Assembly: GCF_024746835.1 (NCBI RefSeq)
Contig: NZ_CP080531.1
Location: 1,798,001 to 1,862,000 of the forward strand
Origin: Mesorhizobium sp. AR02
GTDB taxonomy: Bacteria; Pseudomonadota; Alphaproteobacteria; Rhizobiales; Rhizobiaceae
Direction: 5' to 3'
DNA length: 64,000 nt
The notes beneath the pieces are model-generated. The model made no database searches and was not told the DNA's origin. It saw nothing but the letters and a program-made list of their open reading frames with translations. The translations under genes and the position numbers were made by a program. Position 1 is the stretch's first letter. Each line of letters starts with the position of its first letter. Of the stretch, positions 53,263 to 62,201 are shown piece after piece.

Positions 53263-54180
53263 CTATCGGGCAAACACTGGCTTTCTAACCGGGATCGTCA
53301 TGGCCGCAACGCCGACCACGACAAAGGCCATGCCCAGCCATGCCGTTGGCCCCAGGCTTTCGCCGAGGAAGATGGCGCCGATGCCAACGCCGATCGGCAC
53401 GCGCAGATAGGCCTGCGACGTCGTGCCGACCGAGCCCAGCGTGTGGATGAGGCGGAAATAGATGACGAAGGCCAGCGCCGTCGAGAACACCGACAGGCCG
53501 AGCAGGGCCAGGATCGACGCCGTCGATGGCGCGAGCCGCCAGGGCTGGTCGACCACCAGGCTTAGCGGCACCAGCATGACCGCGCCGCAGAGCATCGACC
53601 CGGCCGCCGGCAGCATCGGATCGAGGCCCTTGAAGCCACGGCCGAAGATCGCGGCACCGGCATAGCAGATCGTTGCCACGACGATGGCGACCTGCGCCCG
53701 CAGTTCGTGACCGAGACCACCCAGCGCCTCGGTGCCGACGATGAGGCAGATGCCGGCTATGCCGGCGCCGACACCGATCAGTTTGCGCACCGTCACCGGC
53801 TCATGGCGGGTGATGAGCGCGGTGAAGAGGAAGGTGAAGATCGGCGAAGTTGCGTTGAGGATGGTGGCCAGGCCAGCATCCACCGAGCGCTCGGCAGCGG
53901 CGATCAGCGTGAACGGTATGACGCTGTTGAGGCAGGCCTGGAAGGCGAAGCGGCGCCAGGTGGCCGCGTCGCGCGGCATGGCAAGCCCGCGCCAGCGGAT
54001 GATGGCGAACAGGATGCCGCCGGCGATCAAGGTGCGGGCGGCGATGAAGGTGACCGGCGGGATCGTTTCGACACCGATCTTGATGAAGGTGTAGGAGGCG
54101 CCCCACAGCACAGCTAGCACGCCAAGCAACGCCAGGTCGGTTGTGGTATCGTTTTTGGTCGGCCCGTTCTTTGTAGACAT
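53263..54180 (-). CDS. EamA/DMT-family transporter
   Basis: 305 residues with ten membrane segments in two EamA repeats (LALLGVLAVLWGASYTFIKI; VAIVVATICYAGAAIFGRGF). It probably exports a metabolite. ATG 54180 (MSTKNGPTKNDTTTDLALLG) places a short hydrophilic tail before helix 1; the frame up to 54282 is unsupported. The 248-bp gap to the divergent PfkB gene shows no clear motif. Confidence 0.85.
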   Translation of the reverse strand: MSTKNGPTKNDTTTDLALLGVLAVLWGASYTFIKIGVETIPPVTFIAARTLIAGGILFAIIRWRGLAMPRDAATWRRFAFQACLNSVIPFTLIAAAERSVDAGLATILNATSPIFTFLFTALITRHEPVTVRKLIGVGAGIAGICLIVGTEALGGLGHELRAQVAIVVATICYAGAAIFGRGFKGLDPMLPAAGSMLCGAVMLVPLSLVVDQPWRLAPSTASILALLGLSVFSTALAFVIYFRLIHTLGSVGTTSQAYLRVPIGVGIGAIFLGESLGPTAWLGMAFVVVGVAAMTIPVRKPVFAR

Positions 54181-54428
54181 GGAGACTGGCTCGCCTTCGA
54201 GAAGTGATCGGCAGAGCCAGCTTGTAAGCGACACCCAGACGAAATGTTTCGGCCACGGTCGAATTGTCGTAGCGCCTGGCATGTGGCGCTCCCAGGGTGT
54301 GTTGCAATTCAGGTCGGGCCGGCATCAGCTGAATCTCAACATACCCTAGGCAAAGCCGTCGCGAATCGCTAAACCCGCGCCCGGCCAGCGTGGCAAGAAG
54401 CCGGCTCGGGTTTTTGGCGGAGACATTG

Positions 54429-55421
54429 ATGCCGGATTATGACGTGCTTTGCATCGGCAATGCCATTGTCGACATCATCGCCCAGTGCGAGGAAGACTTC
54501 CTCGAGACCAACGGCATCATCAAGGGCGCGATGAACCTCATCGACACGCAACGCGCCGAACTGCTCTACAGCCGCATGGGCCCGGCGATCGAGGCCTCCG
54601 GCGGCAGCGCCGGCAACACGGCGGCCGGCGTCGCCTCCTTCGGCGGACGCGCCGCCTTCTTCGGCAAGGTTTCCAACGATGCGCTGGGCGAAATCTACGC
54701 GCATGACATCCATGCGCAAGGCGTCGCCTTCGACACCAAGCCGCTCACCGGCGAGCCGCCGACCGCGCGCTCGATGATCTTCGTCACCCCCGACGGCGAA
54801 CGCTCGATGAATACCTATCTCGGCGCCTGCGTCGAACTCGGACCGGAAGATGTCGAGGCCGACAAGGCCTCGGGCGCCAAGGTCACCTATTTCGAAGGCT
54901 ATCTGTGGGATCCGCCGCGCGCCAAGGAGGCGATCCGGCAGACGGCCAGGCTGGCCCACGCGGCAGGCCGCGAAGTCTCCATGACGCTGTCGGATTCGTT
55001 CTGCGTCGACCGTTACCGCGACGAATTCCTCGACCTGATGCGCTCGGGCACGGTCGACATCGTCTTTGCCAACAGCCACGAGATCAAATCGCTCTACCAG
55101 ACCTCGTCCTTCGACGAGGCGCTGGCCAAGATCCGCAAGGACTGCAGAATAGCCGCCGTGACGCGCTCGGAAAAAGGCTCGGTCATCGTGCGCGGCGACG
55201 AGACCGTGGTCATCAAGGCGACCGCGATCCGGGAGCTGGTCGACACGACGGGCGCCGGCGACCTCTACGCCGCCGGTTTCCTGCATGGCTACACGCAAGG
55301 CCGCGACCTCAAAACCTGCGGCGACCTCGGCTCACTGGCGGCCGGACTGGTGATCCAGCAGATCGGCCCAAGGCCAAGGCAGAATCTGCGCCGCGAGGCG
55401 GAACTGGCTGGGTTGTTGTAA
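54429..55421 (+). CDS. PfkB-family kinase (adenosine-kinase-like)
   Basis: 330 residues. The opening PDYDVLCIGNAIVDIIAQ, the substrate motif GGSAGNTAAGVASFGG and the catalytic DTTGAGDLYAAGFLHGYTQG (Asp base) are typical. The N-terminal pattern fits the adenosine-kinase-like branch common in rhizobia. It would phosphorylate a nucleoside or sugar with ATP. ATG 54429 follows GGAG; the earlier ATG at 54390 is unlikely. It is followed by a long repeat region. Confidence 0.88.
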   Translation: MPDYDVLCIGNAIVDIIAQCEEDFLETNGIIKGAMNLIDTQRAELLYSRMGPAIEASGGSAGNTAAGVASFGGRAAFFGKVSNDALGEIYAHDIHAQGVAFDTKPLTGEPPTARSMIFVTPDGERSMNTYLGACVELGPEDVEADKASGAKVTYFEGYLWDPPRAKEAIRQTARLAHAAGREVSMTLSDSFCVDRYRDEFLDLMRSGTVDIVFANSHEIKSLYQTSSFDEALAKIRKDCRIAAVTRSEKGSVIVRGDETVVIKATAIRELVDTTGAGDLYAAGFLHGYTQGRDLKTCGDLGSLAAGLVIQQIGPRPRQNLRREAELAGLL

Positions 55422-55431
55422 CAGGCGATCT

Positions 55432-55680
55432 CCCCCCTCGTGGGGGTTGAGGAGTGGTCCGCGAAGCGGGCGGAAAGCCAATTGCTTGGCTTTCCGAACG
55501 ACGAACGCCGGCAGGCCAGAGGGGGGCGCTGTCCCGCCGGCATTTCCAATGCTTACTTCATGGCTTCAGGGTGCGACGCCTGCCGAGAGTGCGGGGCACG
55601 GCGCAGGCATCGCTACGTAGCGATCCTTCGCGCCCCCCTCTGCCCTTCCGGGCATCTCCCCCACAAGGGGGAGATTGGCA
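55432..55680. repeat. Composite mosaic repeat with nested inverted repeats
   Basis: Most of the 483-bp gap between 55421 and 55905. Outer arms resemble ATCTCCCCC blocks at both ends. The first third (GTGGTCCGCGAAGCGGGCGG then CCAATTGCTTGG) repeats the module found at 38212-38270. Inside it is a second nested pair, CAGAGGGGGGCGC (about 55519) and GCGCCCCCCTCTG (about 55630). The remainder, 55681-55904, shows no clear feature apart from the start region of the next gene. Confidence 0.75.
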
Positions 55681-55904
55681 ACTTCACCGTCGCGTGATTG
55701 TCACATATCGCTCCTACACGAAATCGAGAGCGTCCCGTGACTGACATTTCGGGATGCCCGAGTCAGATGGGGTGTTGAAAGATGCAAGACAGCAAGCTGT
55801 CGGGCGGCGCGATCTGTTGCCGCCATGATTTCCGTTTTCCGCACTAGACATTCAGCAATCGGCCGCGGCTGAGGGAGGAGCGCGCGCGGCCGGAAGACAG
55901 ATGC

Positions 55905-56597
55905 ATGAGCAGATTTCAGACTACCGGTCTCGGACAGGACGACTTCGCGGAGATGGTCGCGGAGGACGTCGAACGCGCGCTTGCCCATTATGACGAGGCG
56001 ATCAACCAGTCCACCGTGGTCTCGGTCGGCAAGATCGCCGGCAGCATAGCATCCGCCGTCACCTTGCTGTCGCCAAAGCACCAGCGCGCCATCGACGCCA
56101 TCCATGCCGATCTTCCCGGCCTTGCCTCGAAATTCGTGCGCGCGCTGGCGGCGGAAGCCGCGCGCCGCAGCGAAGCCGGGACCACAAACCTGCCGACGGC
56201 TTTGCTGGCCGATGAGGCGCTTCCTGTATCGCCGCAGCCCGATGACCTCGAATCGATGCTGATCGAGGACTGGGCCGGCCGGGTCGCCGGCTCGACCTAT
56301 CTGGAAGGGAATTTGCGCATCGCCCGCTCGACCCTGCATCGCTGGCAAAGGCGCGGCGACGTCATCGCTTTGCGCAAGGGCGGCCGCAAACACGTCTTCC
56401 CGCTGGCGCAGTTCGTCGACGGCAGGCCGGTGGCGGGCATTAGCGACGTCCAGTCCCTGATCGGCAATCCGAGGCTCGCCTGGCTGTGGCTGACACGCCC
56501 GGCGGCGCAACTCGACGGCCGCATTCCGATCGACCTGCTGCGTCAGGACCAGATCGATGAAGTGGTCGAAGCGGCGCGGGTGTTCGCGCCGGGCTAG
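55905..56597 (+). CDS. Xre/MbcA/ParS-type antitoxin-like protein, orphan
   Basis: 230 residues. The C-terminal part (DVQSLIGNPRLAWLWLTRPA, then IPIDLLRQDQIDEVVEAARV) is the MbcA/ParS toxin-binding (DUF2384) type. A helix-turn-helix-like region precedes it (GNLRIARSTLHRWQRRGDVI). Such antitoxins normally pair with an RES-domain toxin that attacks NAD+; no RES gene is next to it here. It may be a free-standing regulator. The N-terminal ~120 residues (SVGKIAGSIASAVTLLSPKH) are not assigned. Confidence 0.75.
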   Translation: MSRFQTTGLGQDDFAEMVAEDVERALAHYDEAINQSTVVSVGKIAGSIASAVTLLSPKHQRAIDAIHADLPGLASKFVRALAAEAARRSEAGTTNLPTALLADEALPVSPQPDDLESMLIEDWAGRVAGSTYLEGNLRIARSTLHRWQRRGDVIALRKGGRKHVFPLAQFVDGRPVAGISDVQSLIGNPRLAWLWLTRPAAQLDGRIPIDLLRQDQIDEVVEAARVFAPG

Positions 56598-56699
56598 AGC
56601 AGTTCACCGTTTCACGGAAACGGCGAACCGCTCTAACTCTTTGTTTTCACGCAATTCCGGACGGAAAACCGCTTCACACTTTTCCTGGAATTGCTTAGC
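56598..56699. repeat. Dispersed intergenic repeat, copy B, plus a second hairpin unit
   Basis: Bases 56642-56694 are an inverted copy of the repeat at 3421-3502 (shared stretch of about 23 bases). In front of it, AGAGCAGTTCACCGTTTCAC and GGAAACGGCGAACCGCTCTA form another hairpin (56596-56636). The element ends inside the last codons of the agmatinase gene. It lies between convergent genes. Confidence 0.75.
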
Positions 56700-57663
56700 T
56701 TTTCTTCTCCGCAAGCAGGCCAAGATAGTGCTGCAGCACGGCGGCGCCGGCGATCGAGGTGACGTCGGCGTGGTCATAGGCCGGCGCCACTTCGACGACA
56801 TCGGCGCCGACGATATCGAGCGAGCCGAGCCGCCGCAGGATCATCAGCGCCTCGCGTGACGAAAGACCACCCGCGACCGGCGTGCCGGTGCCCGGGGCAA
56901 AGGCCGGGTCGAGACAGTCGATGTCGAAGGTCAGATAGGTTCCGGCATCGCCGACACGCGCCTTGATGCGCTCGACAACGCCGGCCACGCCGAGCTCGGC
57001 AACATCTTCGCCGTGCAGGATTTCAAGGCCGCAGCTGTCCGGCGCGTGGGTGCGGATGCCGACCTGGATCGAACGCTCCGGCAGGATCAGGCCCTCGGCA
57101 ACCGCCCTGGCGACGAACGAGCCATGGTCGATGCGCTTTTCCTCGTCGAGCCATGTATCCTGGTGGGCGTCGAACTGGACCAGCGCCAGCGGCCCATGCT
57201 TCTTCGCATGCGCCCTGAGCAGCGGCCAGGTGACGTAGTGGTCGCCGCCGATCGACAGCAGCGTCACGCCGGCATCGACGACCTCGCTTGCCTGCGCCTC
57301 GATCTGCCACGGCGTTTCGTCATGCCGGCCGAAATCGAGGCCGCAATCGCCATAATCGATGACCGCCAGCTTTTCGAACGGGTCGGCGCGGAAAGGATAT
57401 TGCGGGTCGCCTTCCAGGATGGCCGAGGCGCGCCGCACGCCTTGCGGGCCGAAGCGGGCGCCCGGACGGTTGGACACGGCCGCATCGAAGGGGATGCCCC
57501 AGACGGCGACATCGACACCGTCGAGGTTGCGGGTCAGCCTCCGGCGCATGAAGGACAGCACGCCGCCATAGACCGGCTCGTGCGAGCCGCCATAGATATT
57601 CTTGCCGAAAACGGCATCGTCGGTCTGGCGCGAACGCGGCAGGGATTCAAGCATATCGATCAC
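56695..57663 (-). CDS. speB: Agmatinase
   Basis: 322 residues of the ureohydrolase family. Mn ligands: SIGGDHYVTWPLL (His), QFDAHQDTW (Asp/His/Asp) and TFDIDCLDPAFAPGTGTPVA (Asp, Asp). It hydrolyses agmatine to putrescine and urea, though guanidinobutyrase or related activity is possible. The neighbour on the same strand upstream is a PotF-like binding protein, which supports a polyamine role. Confidence 0.9.
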   Translation of the reverse strand: MIDMLESLPRSRQTDDAVFGKNIYGGSHEPVYGGVLSFMRRRLTRNLDGVDVAVWGIPFDAAVSNRPGARFGPQGVRRASAILEGDPQYPFRADPFEKLAVIDYGDCGLDFGRHDETPWQIEAQASEVVDAGVTLLSIGGDHYVTWPLLRAHAKKHGPLALVQFDAHQDTWLDEEKRIDHGSFVARAVAEGLILPERSIQVGIRTHAPDSCGLEILHGEDVAELGVAGVVERIKARVGDAGTYLTFDIDCLDPAFAPGTGTPVAGGLSSREALMILRRLGSLDIVGADVVEVAPAYDHADVTSIAGAAVLQHYLGLLAEKKS

Positions 57664-57706
57664 TTCTTTTGCTGGGGGGAGGTGTTGAGCCTGAACAGGC
57701 CGGGGA

Positions 57707-58807
57707 TCAGTTCGTTCCGGTGGTGAATCCGGTCCACAGCCGCGTGACCAGGCGCAGCGATTTCTGGTCGCGCGGCTGGGCGGCGAACAGATGCTTCATC
57801 GTCTCTTTGGAGAGATAGATGTCGGGATTGTCGCGAACGGTCTCGTCGATCATCGGCGCCGCCGCCTCGACCGCGTTCGGGTAGAGCGTCGCATTGGTGA
57901 AGCGGGCGGCAATTTGCGGCTTCATCAGGAAATCCACGAACGCCGCGGCGTTTTCGGGGTGCGGCGCATCGACCGGGATGGTGATGACGTCGAAGAAGAT
58001 TTCCGTGCCTTCCCTGGGGATGGAATAGCCGATATCGGCACCGCTTTTGGCATCCACCGCCTTGGTCGCCGCGCCGATCGCATCGCCGCTCCAGCCAAGC
58101 GCCAGGCAGAGGTCGCCGGCCGCCATCTCGCCCATGATCGAACCGGATTTGAAATGCCTGATGTAAGGCTTGATCGCGGTCAGCAGATCGGCTGCCTTCC
58201 TGATCTCGCTCTCGTCGGTCGAGAACGGATCGAAGCCAAGATAGTTGAGCGCGATCGACATCACGCCCTCGGGGGAATCGACCATGGCGATGCCGCAATC
58301 CTGGAATTTTTTCGCCACCTCCGGCTTGAAGATCATGTCGAGGCTGTTGACCGGGGCGTCCTTCATCCGCTCGGCGATCTCCGCCTTGTTGTAGATGATG
58401 CCTGTCGTGCCATAGGCGTAAGGCACCGCATAGGCGTTGCCCGGATCCTGCCTGGCCAGGAAGGCCATGATGTCGGGATTGAGACCCCCGGCGTTGGGAA
58501 GCTGTGCCTTGTCGAGTTTCTGGATGGCTCCGGCCTTGATGTACTGGCCGACGATCGCCGCGCCCGGCATGATCAAATCGTAGCCGGAGCCGCCGGTCAG
58601 CGCCTTGGTCGTCAGCATCTCGACGGCATCGAATGTGTCGTAGACTACCTTGATGCCGGTCTGTTTCTCGAATTCAGCGATCGTGTCGGCCGGCACGTAA
58701 TCGTACCAGAAGTAGATGTTGACGGTCTTATCCTCGCCGGCCAGGACACCGCCCGTCAGGGCGCAGAGGGCGAACATCGATGCGGCAAGGGTGGCAAGAT
58801 GGCGCAT
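57707..58807 (-). CDS. Polyamine-binding periplasmic protein (PotF-like)
   Basis: 366 residues with a signal peptide (LATLAASMFALCALTGGVLA, cleavage after VLA). The mature protein begins VNIYFWYDYVPADTIAEFEK, then GGSGYDLIMPGA and ALGWSGDAIGAATKA, matching PotF-type putrescine-binding proteins. It probably delivers putrescine or a similar amine to a permease outside this locus, as no permease genes are adjacent. It precedes speB in the same direction with 43 bp between. ATG 58807 follows GGGAG. Confidence 0.88.
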   Translation of the reverse strand: MRHLATLAASMFALCALTGGVLAGEDKTVNIYFWYDYVPADTIAEFEKQTGIKVVYDTFDAVEMLTTKALTGGSGYDLIMPGAAIVGQYIKAGAIQKLDKAQLPNAGGLNPDIMAFLARQDPGNAYAVPYAYGTTGIIYNKAEIAERMKDAPVNSLDMIFKPEVAKKFQDCGIAMVDSPEGVMSIALNYLGFDPFSTDESEIRKAADLLTAIKPYIRHFKSGSIMGEMAAGDLCLALGWSGDAIGAATKAVDAKSGADIGYSIPREGTEIFFDVITIPVDAPHPENAAAFVDFLMKPQIAARFTNATLYPNAVEAAAPMIDETVRDNPDIYLSKETMKHLFAAQPRDQKSLRLVTRLWTGFTTGTN

Positions 58808-58873
58808 GGCGCGGTCTCCCAGGGGTTCGGATCGCGCGAGAATTGCCCGTTCGGCGGGACCCGACAAACGGCA

Positions 58874-58917
58874 TTTTTGTCCGTCATACTTGACAAAAAC
58901 TCATCTCAAGTTTTGTC
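58874..58917. promoter_or_regulatory. Three LysR half-sites in a divergent promoter
   Basis: TTTTTGTC (58874-58881), GACAAAAA (58892-58899) and TTTTGTC (58911-58917) alternate in orientation, giving two overlapping inverted repeats. They lie between the PotF-like gene (start 58807, minus) and the LysR gene (start 58925, plus). This layout fits a LysR recognition site plus an activation site. Confidence 0.5.
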
Positions 58918-58924
58918 TTTGCCG

Positions 58925-59830
58925 ATGAAGCTGCCTTCGTTGAATGCGATCCGGGCTTTCGAAGCGGCGGCGCGCCTGCACAGCTTCAAGGAGGCCGCCG
59001 ACGAGTTGCGGCTGACGCCCTCGGCGGTGAGCCGGCATATCCGATCCCTGGAACAGGCGCTGGGCATCGAGCTGTTCGAGCGCGGCATCCGGCAGGTGAC
59101 GCTGGTGCCGAAAGCCACCCACTTTGCCCGCCGGCTCTCCACTGCCTTCAGGTCGATCGAGAATGCCACCGAAGAGATGGGCAGCCATGGCCGGCCCGTT
59201 GCCGCCAAGCGCGCCTCGCTGTCGATCAACGCCACCTTCATGAACCTGTGGCTCGCCGACCGGCTGCCGCGTTTTCGCGCGGCGAACCCGGATTTCGAAC
59301 TCGACGTATCGATCCATGACGACCAGAACCGGGGCGGCAATCCAAGCGCCGACCTGCGTGTGCTATTCACCGCCGATGCCGGCAATGCGGACTACATCCA
59401 GCTTGTGTCACTGGTGATCTTCCCTGTCTGCGCGCCGACCCTGCTTGCCGGTCCGAACGCGCCAAGGACGCCAGCCGATCTCGCCGGACAGAGGCTGCTG
59501 CACGAAAACACCACCGCCTGGTGGGAGGAATGGTTCGAGACGGAAGGCCTGAAGGTCGACGCGAAATCGGGTCCGATCTTCCACGACCCGGCGCTGGCCG
59601 TGCGCGAGGCGGTCAATGGCGGCGGCGTCGCGCTGGTCGACAACGTCATGGCGCAGGACCTGCTGGCCAGCGGCCAACTGGTGGCGCCGTTTCCAGTGCG
59701 GCACGCAATTCCAGAAAGCTATTGCCTGCAGCAAAAGCCGGGCCATCGCGGCTCGGCTGGCATCAAGCGGTTCCGCGAGTGGCTGTTGCTGGAGATCGCC
59801 AGCCACAAGCAGGCGATGGGGATGGTCTGA
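58925..59830 (+). CDS. LysR-family regulator (GcvA-like)
   Basis: 301 residues. Helix-turn-helix LNAIRAFEAAARLHSFKEAA, TPSAVSRHIRSLEQALG, then a GcvA-type effector domain (SINATFMNLWLADRLPRF). It is divergent from the PotF-like and agmatinase genes, with candidate half-sites between, so it probably controls them. ATG 58925 begins the normal GcvA-like N-terminus MKLPSLNAIRAFEAAA. A reading frame extending back to 57791 is antisense to the PotF-like gene and spurious. Confidence 0.88.
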   Translation: MKLPSLNAIRAFEAAARLHSFKEAADELRLTPSAVSRHIRSLEQALGIELFERGIRQVTLVPKATHFARRLSTAFRSIENATEEMGSHGRPVAAKRASLSINATFMNLWLADRLPRFRAANPDFELDVSIHDDQNRGGNPSADLRVLFTADAGNADYIQLVSLVIFPVCAPTLLAGPNAPRTPADLAGQRLLHENTTAWWEEWFETEGLKVDAKSGPIFHDPALAVREAVNGGGVALVDNVMAQDLLASGQLVAPFPVRHAIPESYCLQQKPGHRGSAGIKRFREWLLLEIASHKQAMGMV

Positions 59831-59858
59831 GGGCTTCTGCGCGCGCCCTTGATGGCGC

Positions 59859-60935
59859 TCAGGCGGTCTTGCGAAGGTCAGACCCGGACGGCGGCGCCAT
59901 TTCCGTGGCGGTGACCAACCGGTTGCGGCCGCTCTTTTTGCCGATGTACATCAGCCGGTCGGCGAGTGCGATCAGTGCTTCGGAATCGGCGGCTTCCGCC
60001 GGATACATGGCCACGCCAACGGTGCAGCCGACCTGGATGGCGCCATTCGGCGTCGGAACCTTGATCCGCAACCTTTCCAGGATGCGTTCGGCGACGCGCA
60101 CCGCCTTCTGCTGTGCCAGTTCGGTGTCGGCCGAGAACAGGAAGGCGAACTCGTCGCCGCCAAGCCGGGCGACGAAATCGGCGCTGCGCAGGATCGAGCG
60201 AAGCTGGCTCGACACGCGCTGCAGCAGCGCATCGCCGGCCTCGTGGCCGAGCGTGTCATTGACTTCCTTGAACCGGTCGAGGTCGATGAACAGAAGCCCG
60301 GCTGCCTCGCCGGTGGCGCCGCAGCGTGCGACCACCGATTTGAGCTCGTTGTGGAAGGCACGCCGGTTGGGCAGGTCGGTCAAGGCATCATGGTTGGCCG
60401 AATGGTCGCTCTGCTGCTTCGCCACCTCGATCTCGCGCTTTTGCGCGGACAGTTCCTCGTTGGCGGTCTTCAGATCCAGGACCAGCTGGGCGTTGAGGTC
60501 CTCGACGACCTTGCGATCGCTGATGTCGACGACGAAACCCTCCAGAAATTCGAGTTCGCCGGCTTCGTCCCAGACGCCGCCGCCGATCTCGCGGACCCAG
60601 AGCGGTTCGCCGACCCTGGGCACGATGCGGTAGTCGACGTTCCAGTTGCAGCGCGCCTCGAGCGCGGCGTCGACGGCGGCATAGACCGACGGCAGGTCAT
60701 CCGGGTGGATGGCCGAGACATAGTCGCGCACCGCGTTGTGGATGAAATCGCTCGGCCGATAGCCGCTGACGGTGAAAATGCCGTCGCTGATATAGAGCAT
60801 GGTGTAGGACGCATCGTTGCGGCAACGGTAGAGATAACCGTCCATGCGGCCGGTGATGCTGAGCAAGGCGTCCAGCCGCTCGTCGTGGTAGGCTCCCTGG
60901 CCGACCACGGATACAGAAACTCCGTCATGCTGCAT
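59859..60935 (-). CDS. PAS-GGDEF diguanylate cyclase
   Basis: 358 residues. A PAS domain with PAC (YRPSDFIHNAVRDYVSAIHP; GFVVDISDRKVVEDLNAQL), a coiled-coil linker (about 160-195), then a GGDEF domain with the active site ARLGGDEFAF. An RxxD inhibition site (RSAD) lies five residues before GGDEF, so product feedback is likely. It makes cyclic di-GMP from two GTP. There is no transmembrane segment. ATG 60935 is the likely start; ATG 60995 is also in frame. Confidence 0.92.
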   Translation of the reverse strand: MQHDGVSVSVVGQGAYHDERLDALLSITGRMDGYLYRCRNDASYTMLYISDGIFTVSGYRPSDFIHNAVRDYVSAIHPDDLPSVYAAVDAALEARCNWNVDYRIVPRVGEPLWVREIGGGVWDEAGELEFLEGFVVDISDRKVVEDLNAQLVLDLKTANEELSAQKREIEVAKQQSDHSANHDALTDLPNRRAFHNELKSVVARCGATGEAAGLLFIDLDRFKEVNDTLGHEAGDALLQRVSSQLRSILRSADFVARLGGDEFAFLFSADTELAQQKAVRVAERILERLRIKVPTPNGAIQVGCTVGVAMYPAEAADSEALIALADRLMYIGKKSGRNRLVTATEMAPPSGSDLRKTA

Positions 60936-61244
60936 GGCCGCACCCCCATTTAGCGGTCTGAGCGCGCCGTGGATGCCGTCACGGCATGTCGGCAAGAGCT
61001 TTCCTATATCAGCTGAATCTTATCAATCTCTTATGGGTTTCGGCGATTTAACCCGCAAATTCGGCGGGAAGATTGCAGGCTGCTAGCCGCCGTTTTTCGC
61101 GACCGATGACTATCAGATACAATTCGCAGAGAGGAGCAGTGCTTCTTATCTGCGTATTGCGGCACTGAGAGTGATGCCTGTAAGATACTGATGGGGCGCC
61201 GTCATTCTACCATACTAAAATTTAGACGGTGCGGGGAAAAACCA

Positions 61245-62201
61245 ATGGCGAGTAGCGCGTCTAAGAGAACTATTTCGAAGAAATCTCATCCGAGAAAACG
61301 TTCGACATCTGCAAATTCGCAACGGTTTGAGCCAGCGAAGCTTGATTCACTTTTTTCTGCTCTAGACGCAGTTGCTTGGCTGGAAACACCCTCCAACGGG
61401 CAGGTCGCCCAGTTTGCGGGGATCGATCCTCGAACAGCAGGAAAGCTCTTGAAGAACGCTATTCAGATCGGCTTGGTTGACAGTGTTGGCAATAGCTATG
61501 CCTTGTTGCTTCCTTATCCCTACAAGGGGTCGAAAGAACAGAAAGAAGCCGTAGTTAAGGAGGCGCTCGTCCGACTGCCACTCTTGACCGGGATTCGTCA
61601 ATTTCTGAGATTAGGCGACAGATCAGATGTTGCGCTTCGTAAAGCTGCTACGATTGCAGGAATCGCACCATTTGTCCCCGCTGATTTAAATCCATTAATT
61701 GAATGGGCTCAATCACTTGGGGCGCTTCAGCCAGATCTGCTCGCCGAAGACCTCGTAGACCAAGCAGAGAACAAGAAAGAGCTGCGTCATAGAGAAGATA
61801 GCAGCCGTCGCATAGCGTTTTTATCTCACAGTTCAGCGGACAAGCCTTTTATTCGGCAACTCGCCGCCGACCTTACGGCGAATGGAATTGACGTGTGGCT
61901 TGATGAGCAACGAATACGAGTTGGGGACTCTATACCCGAGAAGATCGCGCAGGGTCTAGCAGGCGCTGATTTTTTCCTGATTGGAATGAGCAATCACTCT
62001 GCAAATTCACCATGGGTCCAAAAGGAACTGAACAACGCGCTTGTAAATGAAGTCCAGAGGCGAAAAGTCCACATTTTGCCGTTGAAACTCGACGACTCGC
62101 CAATTCCTCAGATCATTGCGGATAAGAAATACGCAGATTTCTCTAAATCCTACAAAGCAGGGCTTGAAGACCTACTCACGTCGCTAAGGGGTGACCTATG
62201 A
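61245..62201 (+). CDS. TIR-domain effector with N-terminal winged-helix-like region
   Basis: 318 residues. The C-terminal TIR domain (about 190-312) runs IAFLSHSSADKPFIRQLAAD, GIDVWLDEQRIRVGDSIPEK, then SPWVQKELNNAL with Glu261, at the position of the catalytic Glu of NAD-cleaving TIR domains. The N-terminal part is basic (SKRTISKKSHPRKRS) and then reads like winged-helix segments (WLETPSNGQVAQFAGIDPRT, NAIQIGLVDSVGN). This gene and the next are clearly richer in A and T than their neighbours and use AGA, ATA and TTA codons. ATG 61245 is preferred over 61191. The first 61-245 bp of the gap upstream show only A+T-rich sequence with no clear motif. Confidence 0.8.
   Translation: MASSASKRTISKKSHPRKRSTSANSQRFEPAKLDSLFSALDAVAWLETPSNGQVAQFAGIDPRTAGKLLKNAIQIGLVDSVGNSYALLLPYPYKGSKEQKEAVVKEALVRLPLLTGIRQFLRLGDRSDVALRKAATIAGIAPFVPADLNPLIEWAQSLGALQPDLLAEDLVDQAENKKELRHREDSSRRIAFLSHSSADKPFIRQLAADLTANGIDVWLDEQRIRVGDSIPEKIAQGLAGADFFLIGMSNHSANSPWVQKELNNALVNEVQRRKVHILPLKLDDSPIPQIIADKKYADFSKSYKAGLEDLLTSLRGDL

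Noticed and set aside
57791..58924. Upstream extension of the LysR frame (679 codons in all)
   Set aside because: Antisense to the PotF-like gene. The LysR family start is at 58925.
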